From IMG/VR virus record IMGVR_UViG_3300015371_000033, positions 1 to 62,288 of that record: a stretch of 62,288 bases of DNA. One strand, written 5' to 3'. This DNA comes from a virus. Below are positions 54,931 through 62,288 of this stretch, in pieces. The notes beneath the pieces were generated by a model. The model had not been told where the DNA came from, did not search any database, and saw only the letters and a program-made list of their open reading frames with translations. The translations under genes were made by a program, and so were the position numbers. Position 1 is the first letter of the stretch. Every line of letters starts with the position of its first letter.

Positions 54931-57213
54931 ATGAGCGTCGTAACAGCAGCAGGCTCCATCGCCCTCAATACGGGTGCCAACGGCGCGACGACCGTGACGG
55001 GCAAGACCGCCCCGGCTGGCGGCTGGAAGATCGCCATGATCTGGGTGACGCGCAAGACCGGCGCTGACGGCTATCTGGATGACATGGCGTACTCGATGGG
55101 CTTCGCCGTCGCCGGGTCTGTCGGTCGCGTCGTGGACGTGATGAAGGACAACGGGCAGGGCACGGCGCACGCGGGTGAGCAGCCAAGGAGCGACGGCGTC
55201 ATCTGCATGATGCAGCCGGTCTTCGGAGTCAACAACGACTTCGCTACCGCGTTCACGGCGTTTACGTCAGACGGCTTCACCGTCACGCACTTCGGTGGCT
55301 CGGCTCCAGACGGTGCCTACATCATGAACTACTGGCTGATCGGTGGAAGTGACATCACCGATGTCGAGGTGGGCCACGTCAGCATCCCGACAACCACGGG
55401 AAACTTCTCCAAGACAGGGATGACCTACAAGCCCGACATCACCTTCCTGATGCACAGCGGTGAGGGCGGCTCCTTCCCGTCGCAGCAGGGCGGCAAGATG
55501 GGCTTCGGTGCATTCACGAAGGAGGGCGACCAGTTCGCCTGGGCGGTGACGGACATCCAGGGTACAGCGCAGTCGCACACCGGCGTGGTTCACGTCGAGG
55601 ATGCCTGTCTGATCGAAGTCGACGTGAACGGCAGCGGCGTAGCCTCTCAGCTCGCCCGCGCCAACTTCGTTTCGATGAACACCGACGGCTGGACAATCAA
55701 TGTCACCGACGCACCGGCAGCATCCCTCTTCACCCCGTATCTGTCGATCAAGGGCGGCATCTGGAAGATCGGCTCGGACACGGTCAAGAGCTCTACCGGC
55801 ACGAAGTCACGGACGGGTCTCGGCTTCCGGCCCAAGGGCGTGCTCTACACCGGCACTCAGCAGAGTGACGCCTCAATCCACGGCGACACCAACGCTTGCT
55901 GGTTCCACGGGGCATTCGACGGAACCAACTCCGCCTGCGCCTGCGGCATCTACGGCTTCGGTTCGTTCGGCAGAGGCACCCAGGGTCAGTTCTCGAACGC
56001 GATCATCGTTCACTCGACCACAGCACCTGCCGTCCAGCAGTCCGCAACCAAGACGAGCTCAACGCTCGACTCGGACGGATACACGCTCAACTACGATACG
56101 GCGAACGGTGCCGTTCCGAAGTTCGCCTACATCGCCGTGGGCGATACCCCGTTCCCGGCCGGGATGCCTTCGGTGCTCGGCTCCACCGGCGCGACGGCCA
56201 ACGGCGGCTCCAGCCCCTACGGTGGCAACTTCTCACCGCCCGTCGGCACTAAGTGCGTCGTCGCGATGATCACCTTCAGGCCGGGAGCGCAGACGACCGG
56301 GGTGACGGCCAGCTTCGACGGTGTTCCCATGACGAAGATTGCCGAGGTCGGAACCGACGGGTCACAGCACGCCTTCATCCTGAACGATCCACCGGTTGGC
56401 GGCAGTAGGCCGGTCACCTTCACGAAGGCAGGTCACGCCGGTGACTATCTCTGGGCTGTCGCCGCTGTGGACAAGAACTACGACACGACGCACGCCGTCG
56501 TCGTTGCGAACACACAGGGGAACAACGACCTCAGCGTGAACATCACGCCGAACGAGGGTCTCGGGATCATCTTCTCGCTCATCTCGCACGAGAATGCGGT
56601 GGGACCGACGCCCACCGGAGGTCAGACGCTCATCCTCAGCAACAACGGCTTCGGCTGGGCTCGGGCTGCCGCCTACGAGCTTGCGACGGCCGCAGGAGGG
56701 ACGCAGAGCGACAGCTGGAACAACGGGACGCTTGATCACGGTAGCCTCGCGTCCGTCTATGTCGACTTCGATGCACCGCCTCCCCCGCCTCCCCCACCGG
56801 CTGACGTGGGGAGTGGCTTAGACGCTCCGACCCAGGCTCCGAAGGAGCGTCCGGTAGACGTGACCATTCCCCACTTCAGTCTCCCATTCCATTTTGCCGA
56901 CCAGGGCACGGGGTACCCTACGGCGGCGGTGGTTCAGCAGGATTCAGACGAGGAAGTAGTCAACTGCGTGGAAGCAATCATCCGTTATAGCCCTGACCAG
57001 AGGATCGAGAAGCCCGACTTCGGAACGCCGGATACGACCTTCGGGTCGCCCCAGCCGGACATCGAAGTCATTCGTAGCTCGGTCGCTGAGTTCGAGCCTC
57101 GCGCCGACCTCGCGATCTCGCAGGGATACGATCCGGTGGACGAGGGCTTGAACAAGATCCGGCTCGAGGTCGAGAACCAGGCCAGCCGGGCGAGGGAGTC
57201 GACCGATGTCTGA
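54931..57213 (+). CDS. Large adhesin-like protein fused to a gp25/W-type baseplate wedge domain
   Basis: 760 residues. The first ~610 residues are beta-rich virion surface repeats (VVTAAGSIALNTGANGATTVTGKTA ... FKP-VL-TG-Q type segments twice), a receptor-binding-like body. A run of eight prolines (~615-622) links to the last ~110 residues: FSLPFHFADQGTGYPTAAVVQQDSDEEVVNCVEAIIRYSPDQRIEKPDFG, the gp25/W 'IraD-like' wedge signature. Normally W is a small separate protein before gpJ; here it is the tail of an adhesin-sized polypeptide. The next gene (gpJ) overlaps by 8 nt. Confidence 0.75.
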   Translation: MSVVTAAGSIALNTGANGATTVTGKTAPAGGWKIAMIWVTRKTGADGYLDDMAYSMGFAVAGSVGRVVDVMKDNGQGTAHAGEQPRSDGVICMMQPVFGVNNDFATAFTAFTSDGFTVTHFGGSAPDGAYIMNYWLIGGSDITDVEVGHVSIPTTTGNFSKTGMTYKPDITFLMHSGEGGSFPSQQGGKMGFGAFTKEGDQFAWAVTDIQGTAQSHTGVVHVEDACLIEVDVNGSGVASQLARANFVSMNTDGWTINVTDAPAASLFTPYLSIKGGIWKIGSDTVKSSTGTKSRTGLGFRPKGVLYTGTQQSDASIHGDTNACWFHGAFDGTNSACACGIYGFGSFGRGTQGQFSNAIIVHSTTAPAVQQSATKTSSTLDSDGYTLNYDTANGAVPKFAYIAVGDTPFPAGMPSVLGSTGATANGGSSPYGGNFSPPVGTKCVVAMITFRPGAQTTGVTASFDGVPMTKIAEVGTDGSQHAFILNDPPVGGSRPVTFTKAGHAGDYLWAVAAVDKNYDTTHAVVVANTQGNNDLSVNITPNEGLGIIFSLISHENAVGPTPTGGQTLILSNNGFGWARAAAYELATAAGGTQSDSWNNGTLDHGSLASVYVDFDAPPPPPPPPADVGSGLDAPTQAPKERPVDVTIPHFSLPFHFADQGTGYPTAAVVQQDSDEEVVNCVEAIIRYSPDQRIEKPDFGTPDTTFGSPQPDIEVIRSSVAEFEPRADLAISQGYDPVDEGLNKIRLEVENQASRARESTDV

Positions 57214-58390
57214 TCTCTATATCGATCCGCCGATCGAGACCAGCCCCGACGAGCTCGCCGAGGATGCGTTCGATCAGGTTCAGGAAGCCATCCCGGGATG
57301 GGTGCCCAACGACGGCAACCTCGACACGATCATCCTGGAGGCTGTTTCCCAGATGGCTGCCGAGCTCAGAGACGTTGCCTCGGCGGTGCCCCGCTCCATC
57401 TTCCGCTACTTCGGGCGCTCCTTGGTGGGCGTCCAGCCGCAGGACGCCACACCGGCGACCGCGCTCACGACCTGGACGATGATCAACAACGCTGGCTACA
57501 CGATCCCGGCCGGTACGGTCGTCGCCGTGCCGATCGCAGGTGACGTGCTGATCGAGTTCGTTGTAGACGCCGACTACGTGATCGCGCCGGGATCAACCAG
57601 CCGCGCAGATGTGCGGGTGGTGGCGCTGACGCCGGGAGCGAACTCGTCCGGCCTGGGCAGCGTGAGTCTCGCGCTCGAGCTGATCGACACTCTCGACTTT
57701 GTCTCGAGCGTCACTCTCAACTCGGTCACGACCGGCGGCGTCGACGCGGAGACCGACGACGAATACCTCGACCGGCTGGTTGGGCAGCTCCAGCTTCTCT
57801 CGGCAGCGCCTATCTTGCCGGCCGAATTCGCGGCGATGGCTGCGAACGAGCCCGGCGTGGACCGTGCACTCGCACTGGACGGATACAACCCCGCCGACTC
57901 GACGTACAACAACGAGCGGATGGTTGCGGTGGCGCTCGTCGACCCGTCCGGTGAGCCGGTCTCACCGAGCATCAAGTCGAATGTGGACGCCAAGCTGCAG
58001 GCGCTGCGCGAGATCAACTTCATCGTGAACGTGATCGATCCGGTCTACACCACGATCGATGTCAACGTAACGGTGAACGCTCTCACCGGATTCGATCTCG
58101 TTCAGGTCGAGGCCGACGTCGAGGCTGCGTTGACGGCCTACTTCTCGCCCGCGACGTGGGGACGAGCCGAGGTGACCGGTGACGTAGCCACCCCGACCGA
58201 CTGGGCTTCGGTCACGGTCGTTCGGTACAACGAGCTGATCGCGCTCGTGAGCGGGGTCGTCGGCGTCGACTACGTCGAGACGCTTCAGATGCGCATCGCC
58301 GCTGGTTCATTCGGTACTGCTGACATCACGCTGCCTGGACCGGCGGGCCTGACCCGGCCTGGCGCGATGAACGCGACGGTGAATCCGTGA
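57206..58390 (+). CDS. Baseplate J-like protein
   Basis: 394 residues. IDPPIETSPDELAEDAFDQVQEAIPGWVPNDGNLDTIILEAVSQMAAEL is the gpJ N-terminus. The core follows (AGTVVAVPIAGDVLIEFVVDADYVI ... PGANSSGLGSVSLALELID ... VSSVTLNSVTTGGVDAETDDEYLDRLVGQLQ), with later repeated strand modules. J forms wedges with W and I. Confidence 0.92.
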   Translation: MSDLYIDPPIETSPDELAEDAFDQVQEAIPGWVPNDGNLDTIILEAVSQMAAELRDVASAVPRSIFRYFGRSLVGVQPQDATPATALTTWTMINNAGYTIPAGTVVAVPIAGDVLIEFVVDADYVIAPGSTSRADVRVVALTPGANSSGLGSVSLALELIDTLDFVSSVTLNSVTTGGVDAETDDEYLDRLVGQLQLLSAAPILPAEFAAMAANEPGVDRALALDGYNPADSTYNNERMVAVALVDPSGEPVSPSIKSNVDAKLQALREINFIVNVIDPVYTTIDVNVTVNALTGFDLVQVEADVEAALTAYFSPATWGRAEVTGDVATPTDWASVTVVRYNELIALVSGVVGVDYVETLQMRIAAGSFGTADITLPGPAGLTRPGAMNATVNP

Positions 58391-60072
58391 GCATGCCGAC
58401 CCTGGGTCTGTTCGGCACCGAGCTGTACCGGCGGCTGGGTCCACTTGCAACGCGCGACGCTGAGTTCGACTACCCGCTGGCGAACTACGTCGCGGCGATC
58501 GCTGCGCCGTTCGAGCTGGTAGAGGATCTGGCGCGTGACGTAGGCACCCGGCCCGGCTGGGCCTCGTCGGTCGACATCGACCTCACGCCGGACTTCATGG
58601 TCCCGTGGCTCGGGCAGCTCGTGGGCGTTCCTGCGCCGGGCAAGCAGAAGTCCCGGGGTGCCCATAACCAGATCCCGAATCCGAGTCTCGAGGTTGACAT
58701 CTCAGGCTGGTTGCCCTGGCCGATCGCTGGGACGGCCGCAGAGACGCTCGCTCGCAGCACGGCCCAGGCCAAGTTCGGCGGTGCCTCGCTCCTGATGACC
58801 TCGCTCGTCACAGGTGAGAACTGGGCCAGGGTTGATCCGGGTGTGGGGCTGTACTATCCAGTCGTTCCTGGTCAGGTCTACACACTCTCAACCTACGCCA
58901 AGCAGGGAGTGGGCACTAGGAAGGTGCAGGTCAACATCGACTGGCATGACAAGGACGGCAACTTCTTCGACTGGGATGTCACCCTCACTGACATCGTCAC
59001 AGGGGGATGGACCCGGTGCTCTCTGACGGTAGCGGCCCCCGAAGGAGCTGTATTCGCAAGGGCATGGCTTGGCACTACCCCCGGCGCGGTCAGCGATGCG
59101 GTCTACTTCGATGGCGCTCAGTTCGAGAAGGGCGAGCTGACCGAGTACACAGACGCTCAAGTCGCTGCCAGTCTAGGCCGGACAGAGACGGAAGCGGAGT
59201 ACGCCGAGCGGGCACGCGGTCTCGTCAAGGCGAGGACGGGCTGGTCACGGGGTACGCGCGACGCCATCGTCGCTGCGGCTCAGCAGTTCCTGACCGGCAC
59301 CAAGCAGGTCAACATCTTCGAGCGTGATACCTCGCCGTACCACTTTACCGTTCTTACCCGGGTGAGCGAGACGAGGACATCTGACCTGCCAACCACGAAT
59401 CTGGTGTCCAACCCCAGCGTCGAGACTGACCTGTCGGGCTGGCTGGCCGGGTCCGGTGTGACTGCGACGAGGGACTCCGCCAGGGCGATGTTCGGAAGCG
59501 CCTCCGTGAAGGCGATTCTGAACTCAGTCACCGACTCGTATCTCTTCGTGTGCACCGGAGTCACGATCTCCGGCTCCACGGCGGGTCGCTCCTACACAGC
59601 TTCTGTCTATCTCTGGGCACCCGAGAGCGCGGTGGGGAAGATTGTCGCGATGGGCGTCCGGGCAGCCGGTGGTGCCTCAGCTGACACCGACGTCCTGGTC
59701 AACCACACGCTCGTCGCAGGGTGGCAGCGGCTGACGGCGTCTATCACCCTGACGCAGAATGACCGCACCTCGATTCAGTCCTTCGTGTACCTGACCAACC
59801 TTGCCATCGGAGAGACCGTCTACCTTGACGGCTCCCAGATTGAGCTGTACCCGTTCGCCACTCCGTTCGTCGTCGGCTCCCGCCCGCTGGGCCAGGGTCC
59901 GGTGGGCACTGCTCTTCTGGCAGCCAAGCCCGCTGGTCTGCAGATGACCTACGACATCATCCCGGGTCTCACCTACGACGAGCTCGATCCCCGCTACGTC
60001 ACCTACAACGCTCTCGACGCTGCGGGCTGGACCAACTACGACGACGTCGAGAATGGCGTGATAGGAGGCTAG
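58387..60072 (+). CDS. Tail protein I-like with two inserted carbohydrate-binding-like modules
   Basis: 561 residues. Residues 1-100 (RRLGPLATRDAEFDYPLANYVAAIAAPFELVEDLARDV ... PDFMVPWLGQLVGVP) resemble P2 gpI. Two beta-sandwich modules of CBM_4_9 type follow: ~100-255 (NPSLEVDISGWLPWPIAG ... VYFDGAQFEKGELTEY) and ~335-495 (NPSVETDLSGWLAGSGV ... VYLDGSQIELYP). Between them is a gpI-like helix pair (YAERARGLVKARTGWSRGTRDAIVAAAQQFL). The end (TYDELDPRYVTYNALDAAGWTNYDDV) closes gpI. The modules probably bind host wall glycans. Confidence 0.78.
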   Translation: MSMPTLGLFGTELYRRLGPLATRDAEFDYPLANYVAAIAAPFELVEDLARDVGTRPGWASSVDIDLTPDFMVPWLGQLVGVPAPGKQKSRGAHNQIPNPSLEVDISGWLPWPIAGTAAETLARSTAQAKFGGASLLMTSLVTGENWARVDPGVGLYYPVVPGQVYTLSTYAKQGVGTRKVQVNIDWHDKDGNFFDWDVTLTDIVTGGWTRCSLTVAAPEGAVFARAWLGTTPGAVSDAVYFDGAQFEKGELTEYTDAQVAASLGRTETEAEYAERARGLVKARTGWSRGTRDAIVAAAQQFLTGTKQVNIFERDTSPYHFTVLTRVSETRTSDLPTTNLVSNPSVETDLSGWLAGSGVTATRDSARAMFGSASVKAILNSVTDSYLFVCTGVTISGSTAGRSYTASVYLWAPESAVGKIVAMGVRAAGGASADTDVLVNHTLVAGWQRLTASITLTQNDRTSIQSFVYLTNLAIGETVYLDGSQIELYPFATPFVVGSRPLGQGPVGTALLAAKPAGLQMTYDIIPGLTYDELDPRYVTYNALDAAGWTNYDDVENGVIGG

Positions 60073-60073
60073 A

Positions 60074-60364
60074 ATGCCAGTCGATCCACCGGCAGCATTG
60101 GCAGCACCGACCGAGCAGCAGTTCGAGATCATCAACCAGCCTGACTACTTCAACGATCTCAAGGCGAAGATCAACGCCATCCGGTCTGCCCTGGCCTCGG
60201 TGGAGGGCATGGCTCCTGAGATCACCACCCGGGTCAACGACGTCGTTGTGGTCGTGAGCTTCACGGGCACCAACGAGGGCCGGGTCCGGCTGGGCCTCGA
60301 CTTCGACGGAAACCCCATCTACGACTGGACCTTCCCGATTCGCTGGCTGGAGGAGGTGGCCTAG
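60074..60364 (+). CDS. Small baseplate/fibre-associated protein
   Basis: 96 residues (MPVDPPAALAAPTEQQFEIINQPDYFNDLKAKINAIRSALASVEG...). Amphipathic helix then strands VVVVVSFTGTNEGRVRLGLDFDGNPIYDWTF. Preceded by gpI and overlapping the fibre by one base; probably a fibre adaptor, inferred from position. Confidence 0.55.
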   Translation: MPVDPPAALAAPTEQQFEIINQPDYFNDLKAKINAIRSALASVEGMAPEITTRVNDVVVVVSFTGTNEGRVRLGLDFDGNPIYDWTFPIRWLEEVA

Positions 60365-61218
60365 TGCCGAACACAACTCCAAGGATGGGCCTCACCTCGC
60401 CGCTCGGCACTGAGGCCGTCAACATCGACCAGCACCTCAAGAACCTGGCCGATGGCGTCGATGCCAACGCGGCCATGTTCAGCCAGGGCGTGCTCGCCTC
60501 TCGGCCGACGAGCACCCCGGGCACGCCAGGCAAGACGGGTCGCATCTACTACGCGACCGACAACGGGAAGGTCTACTACGACTTCGGCACCGGCTGGGTC
60601 ATCCTCAACGCCGATATCCCGACGCTGGGGCCGGACAGCATCACCTCGACCGAGATCGCGGCCAATGCGGTCGGGGCATCCGAGCTCGCTGACAACTCTG
60701 TCGATGCAGCTGCCATTATCGACGGCGTCGTGGGCGCGGCCGAGATCGCCAACGCGCTGAAGCCATCGGCAGGAGCGGGCGGCTCCACCGAGGCTCTGCG
60801 GGCGCTGGGAACGGGAGCCGCCAACGCTGCGGCCGGCAACGATGCTCGACTCTCGGACAAGCGCGAGCCGCTTGATTCTTGGAAGACGCTCTTCTCACAG
60901 TTCACGGACGTGAACCCGATGGGCTCCGGTGGCAGCGGCACCTGGGGGACGCTGCTGATTCCCACGGCCGGAACCTACGTCGTGCGGCTCTCGGGCCAGG
61001 GCATCGTTTCCGGTCAGGGCGGAAGCTTCACGCTGACCGTGAGTGCCCCGGTCAGCAAGGCCGTCACCGGTGGTGGCTTCAACTTCGAGCACGTTTCGCC
61101 AGCTTGGCAAGTCGTGGTCTCCGCTGGCACCACAATCACTGTCACCTATCAGAACAACGATACGAATGGACCGGGCCAGCTGCTCAACGGCTCGCTTCAG
61201 GCCACTCGGATCGCCTAG
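60364..61218 (+). CDS. Tail fibre-like protein
   Basis: 284 residues. VNIDQHLKNLADGVDANAAMFSQGVLASRPTS, then a GRIYYATDNGKVYYDFGTGWV motif common at fibre shaft starts, Ala-rich coiled region (ITSTEIAANAVGASELADNSVDAAAIIDGVVGAAEIANALKP) and a beta C-terminus (SGTWGTLLIPTAGTYVVRLSG ... SFTLTVSAPVS ... TTITVTYQN). Likely trimeric host-recognition fibre tip, last of the structural genes. Confidence 0.7.
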   Translation: MPNTTPRMGLTSPLGTEAVNIDQHLKNLADGVDANAAMFSQGVLASRPTSTPGTPGKTGRIYYATDNGKVYYDFGTGWVILNADIPTLGPDSITSTEIAANAVGASELADNSVDAAAIIDGVVGAAEIANALKPSAGAGGSTEALRALGTGAANAAAGNDARLSDKREPLDSWKTLFSQFTDVNPMGSGGSGTWGTLLIPTAGTYVVRLSGQGIVSGQGGSFTLTVSAPVSKAVTGGGFNFEHVSPAWQVVVSAGTTITVTYQNNDTNGPGQLLNGSLQATRIA

Positions 61219-61260
61219 TCGTCAGAAGAGGGCAGTCCCACTCGCCTACAGGGGGACAAG

Positions 61261-61449
61261 TTGACCGGCAATGGAAGGAAGTACAAATGGATGACACGAG
61301 AGAACATCCTCTTCGCTCTCGGTATCGCCATGATCATCGGCACGTGGATCAACAGCGAAGTTCGCGGGCGTCCTTTCCACTACGAGTTCTTGATCGCGGG
61401 CTTGGCGCTCTGCGGAGTTGGTATCGCCACGCTCGGGGACCGGAAATGA
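61261..61449 (+). CDS. Two-span small membrane protein
   Basis: 62 residues from a TTG, or 52 from ATG 61291, which has GGAAGGAAG upstream. Hydrophobic helices ILFALGIAMIIGTWI and EFLIAGLALCGVGIATLG around a short loop. May be a second holin or lysis regulator, given its place at the end of the late operon. Confidence 0.55.
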   Translation: MTGNGRKYKWMTRENILFALGIAMIIGTWINSEVRGRPFHYEFLIAGLALCGVGIATLGDRK

Positions 61450-61556
61450 AGGACATTCGCAAGTGGGCGGCTGACAACGCCTGCCAGTTGATCTTCATGT
61501 CTGTACTGTCCATCCTGACGTGGATCTGGATCCTCGTCGTGAACAAGCTGATCTAG
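61446..61556 (+). CDS. Single-span mini membrane protein
   Basis: 36 residues: a basic start (MKDIRKWAADNA) then one helix (CQLIFMSVLSILTWIWILVV) and NKLI. Overlaps the preceding gene by 4 nt. Function unknown, possibly membrane-fusion or lysis accessory. Confidence 0.6.
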   Translation: MKDIRKWAADNACQLIFMSVLSILTWIWILVVNKLI

Positions 61557-61564
61557 GAGGTGTG

Positions 61565-61966
61565 ATGACCAAGGAGGAAGTCAAGCGTCGGTGGCATCGG
61601 TGGCTCCACCCACGCCCGAGCGAGATTCACCCGTGGCGCTGGCGGGCGCTGACCTTCTGGATCATCGTCTTCTCGATCTCGGTGTTCTTCGCACTGCGCC
61701 AGAACAGTAACCAGTCGGCTGAACTGAAGGAGCAGTCGGCCACGCTGGTGCAGCTCGAGAAGACCAACTGCAACACGAAGGTCTTCCTGCTCACCGCTCG
61801 TGAGGCCCGACTCGACTCCGCGGACACAAACTTCGGGATCCAGCGCGAGAGCGATCTCAAGGCGGCGGCGGGCTACAAAGCGATCGCTGACAACTTCACC
61901 GCGATCGGAAGGTGCAAGATTCCTCTCGAGCTGCGGGTGCACAAGAGAGCGAAGGAACGGCGCTAG
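61565..61966 (+). CDS. Membrane-anchored coiled-coil protein, lysis/spanin-like in layout
   Basis: 133 residues with GGAGGTGTG before the ATG. A basic segment (KRRWHRWLHPRPSEIH) precedes one transmembrane helix (ALTFWIIVFSISVFFAL), then a coiled-coil (QSAELKEQSATLVQLEKTNC) and a charged tail. In Gram-negative phages this layout would be spanin-like; in an actinobacterial phage its role is not clear. Convergent with the last minus gene and overlapping it by 4 nt at 61963-61966. Confidence 0.55.
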   Translation: MTKEEVKRRWHRWLHPRPSEIHPWRWRALTFWIIVFSISVFFALRQNSNQSAELKEQSATLVQLEKTNCNTKVFLLTAREARLDSADTNFGIQRESDLKAAAGYKAIADNFTAIGRCKIPLELRVHKRAKERR

Positions 61967-62288
61967 TCGCGAAGTGCGTACTTCAGCCAGTCACATTCCT
62001 GGCTCAGCCGCACGGCGGCTGACTTCGCAAAGCGGAGCTCGCCTGACTTCTTGCCCCATGTCGCGACATACACCAGGCGATTCTTCAGCCAGGTGTTGTG
62101 CTCCTCGTACCACATCACCCAGTCCACCTGGGCACCTTGCCGCCGATCGTCATCCGTCGGGTCGCGCCCCTCACCCTCCCAGATGCTCAGGCACTTGGTG
62201 AGAACGTGAAGGATCCGACGGGACCGCTTCTTGTCGAGCGCCAGCTCCTCCCGGCTCGCGTCTGAGATGCGGCGGGGGATGGTGGCCG
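61963..62288 (-). CDS. Partial hypothetical protein (C-terminal part)
   Basis: An open minus-strand frame entering from the right edge and ending TAG at 61963-61965, about 107 codons visible (…LALDKKRSRRILHVLTKCLSIW … VDWVMWYEEHNTWLKNRLVYV … LKYALRD). Helical and charged, no recognised family. It shows that leftward genes resume to the right of the window, so the genome extends beyond it. Confidence 0.6.
   Translation of the reverse strand, partial: ATIPRRISDASREELALDKKRSRRILHVLTKCLSIWEGEGRDPTDDDRRQGAQVDWVMWYEEHNTWLKNRLVYVATWGKKSGELRFAKSAAVRLSQECDWLKYALRD

Overview
This window reads as most of the genome of a tailed, contractile-tailed phage (myovirus) with GC-rich DNA. It has a tail sheath, tail tube, tape measure and J/W/I-type baseplate, joined to a Mu-like head module (DUF935-type portal, gpI-type protease/scaffold, DUF2190 decoration protein). 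The host is probably a GC-rich Gram-positive, most likely an actinobacterium. That is inferred from the FAD-dependent ThyX, an Rpf-like secreted muralytic enzyme, the HGG-type small terminase, and frequent GTG/TTG starts. I could not identify the host genus. I saw no tRNA, integrase or CRISPR array.

Layout. Positions 1-29.8 kb are almost entirely minus-strand early genes. They run (in map order) through a GroES-like protein, ThyX, an Rpf-like lysin, a C-family DNA polymerase III alpha, an HD phosphohydrolase, a nucleoside deoxyribosyltransferase, an FAD/NAD-type oxidoreductase, a primase-helicase, an acidic ssDNA-binding-like protein, a RecA-like ATPase, a Cas4-like nuclease, a RuvC-like nuclease, a SNF2/HARP-like helicase and many small proteins. 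Most of these genes overlap by 1-11 nt (ATGA, TGATG). From 24.8 to 29.5 kb the architecture changes: small unknown genes are separated by about 55-70 nt spacers. About 1 kb at 29.8-30.8 kb is non-coding and divides leftward from rightward transcription. Positions 30.8-62.0 kb are plus-strand late genes: metallopeptidase-like protein, terminase, lysis genes, head, neck, tail, baseplate and fibres. The window ends in a convergent minus-strand partial gene.

The main discovery is that eleven of the 24.8-29.5 kb spacers are each a complete type I hammerhead self-cleaving ribozyme on the transcribed (minus) strand. Every copy has the CUGANGA box (CUGACGA in ten, CUGAUGA in one), the GAAA box and a GUC cleavage triplet. 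Stems I, II and III are kept while their sequences change from copy to copy. The upstream stop codon usually lies inside or touching stem I, 2-8 nt before the core, and in two cases the reading frame runs through the core and stops in stem II. Just downstream of the cleavage site is a recurring leader (CUACCA, then a Shine-Dalgarno). The predicted effect is to cut one polycistronic early transcript into short, mostly single-gene mRNAs with 5'-OH ends and hairpin-capped 3' ends. Hammerheads are known in phages, but a serial array used as gene separators is, to my knowledge, unusual.

Other points of interest are clusters of alternating purine-pyrimidine tracts, two large apparently non-coding structured regions, a baseplate W (gp25) domain fused to a long adhesin-like protein, a tail protein I split by two carbohydrate-binding-like modules, and a DnaJ-like zinc motif inside the SNF2 helicase.
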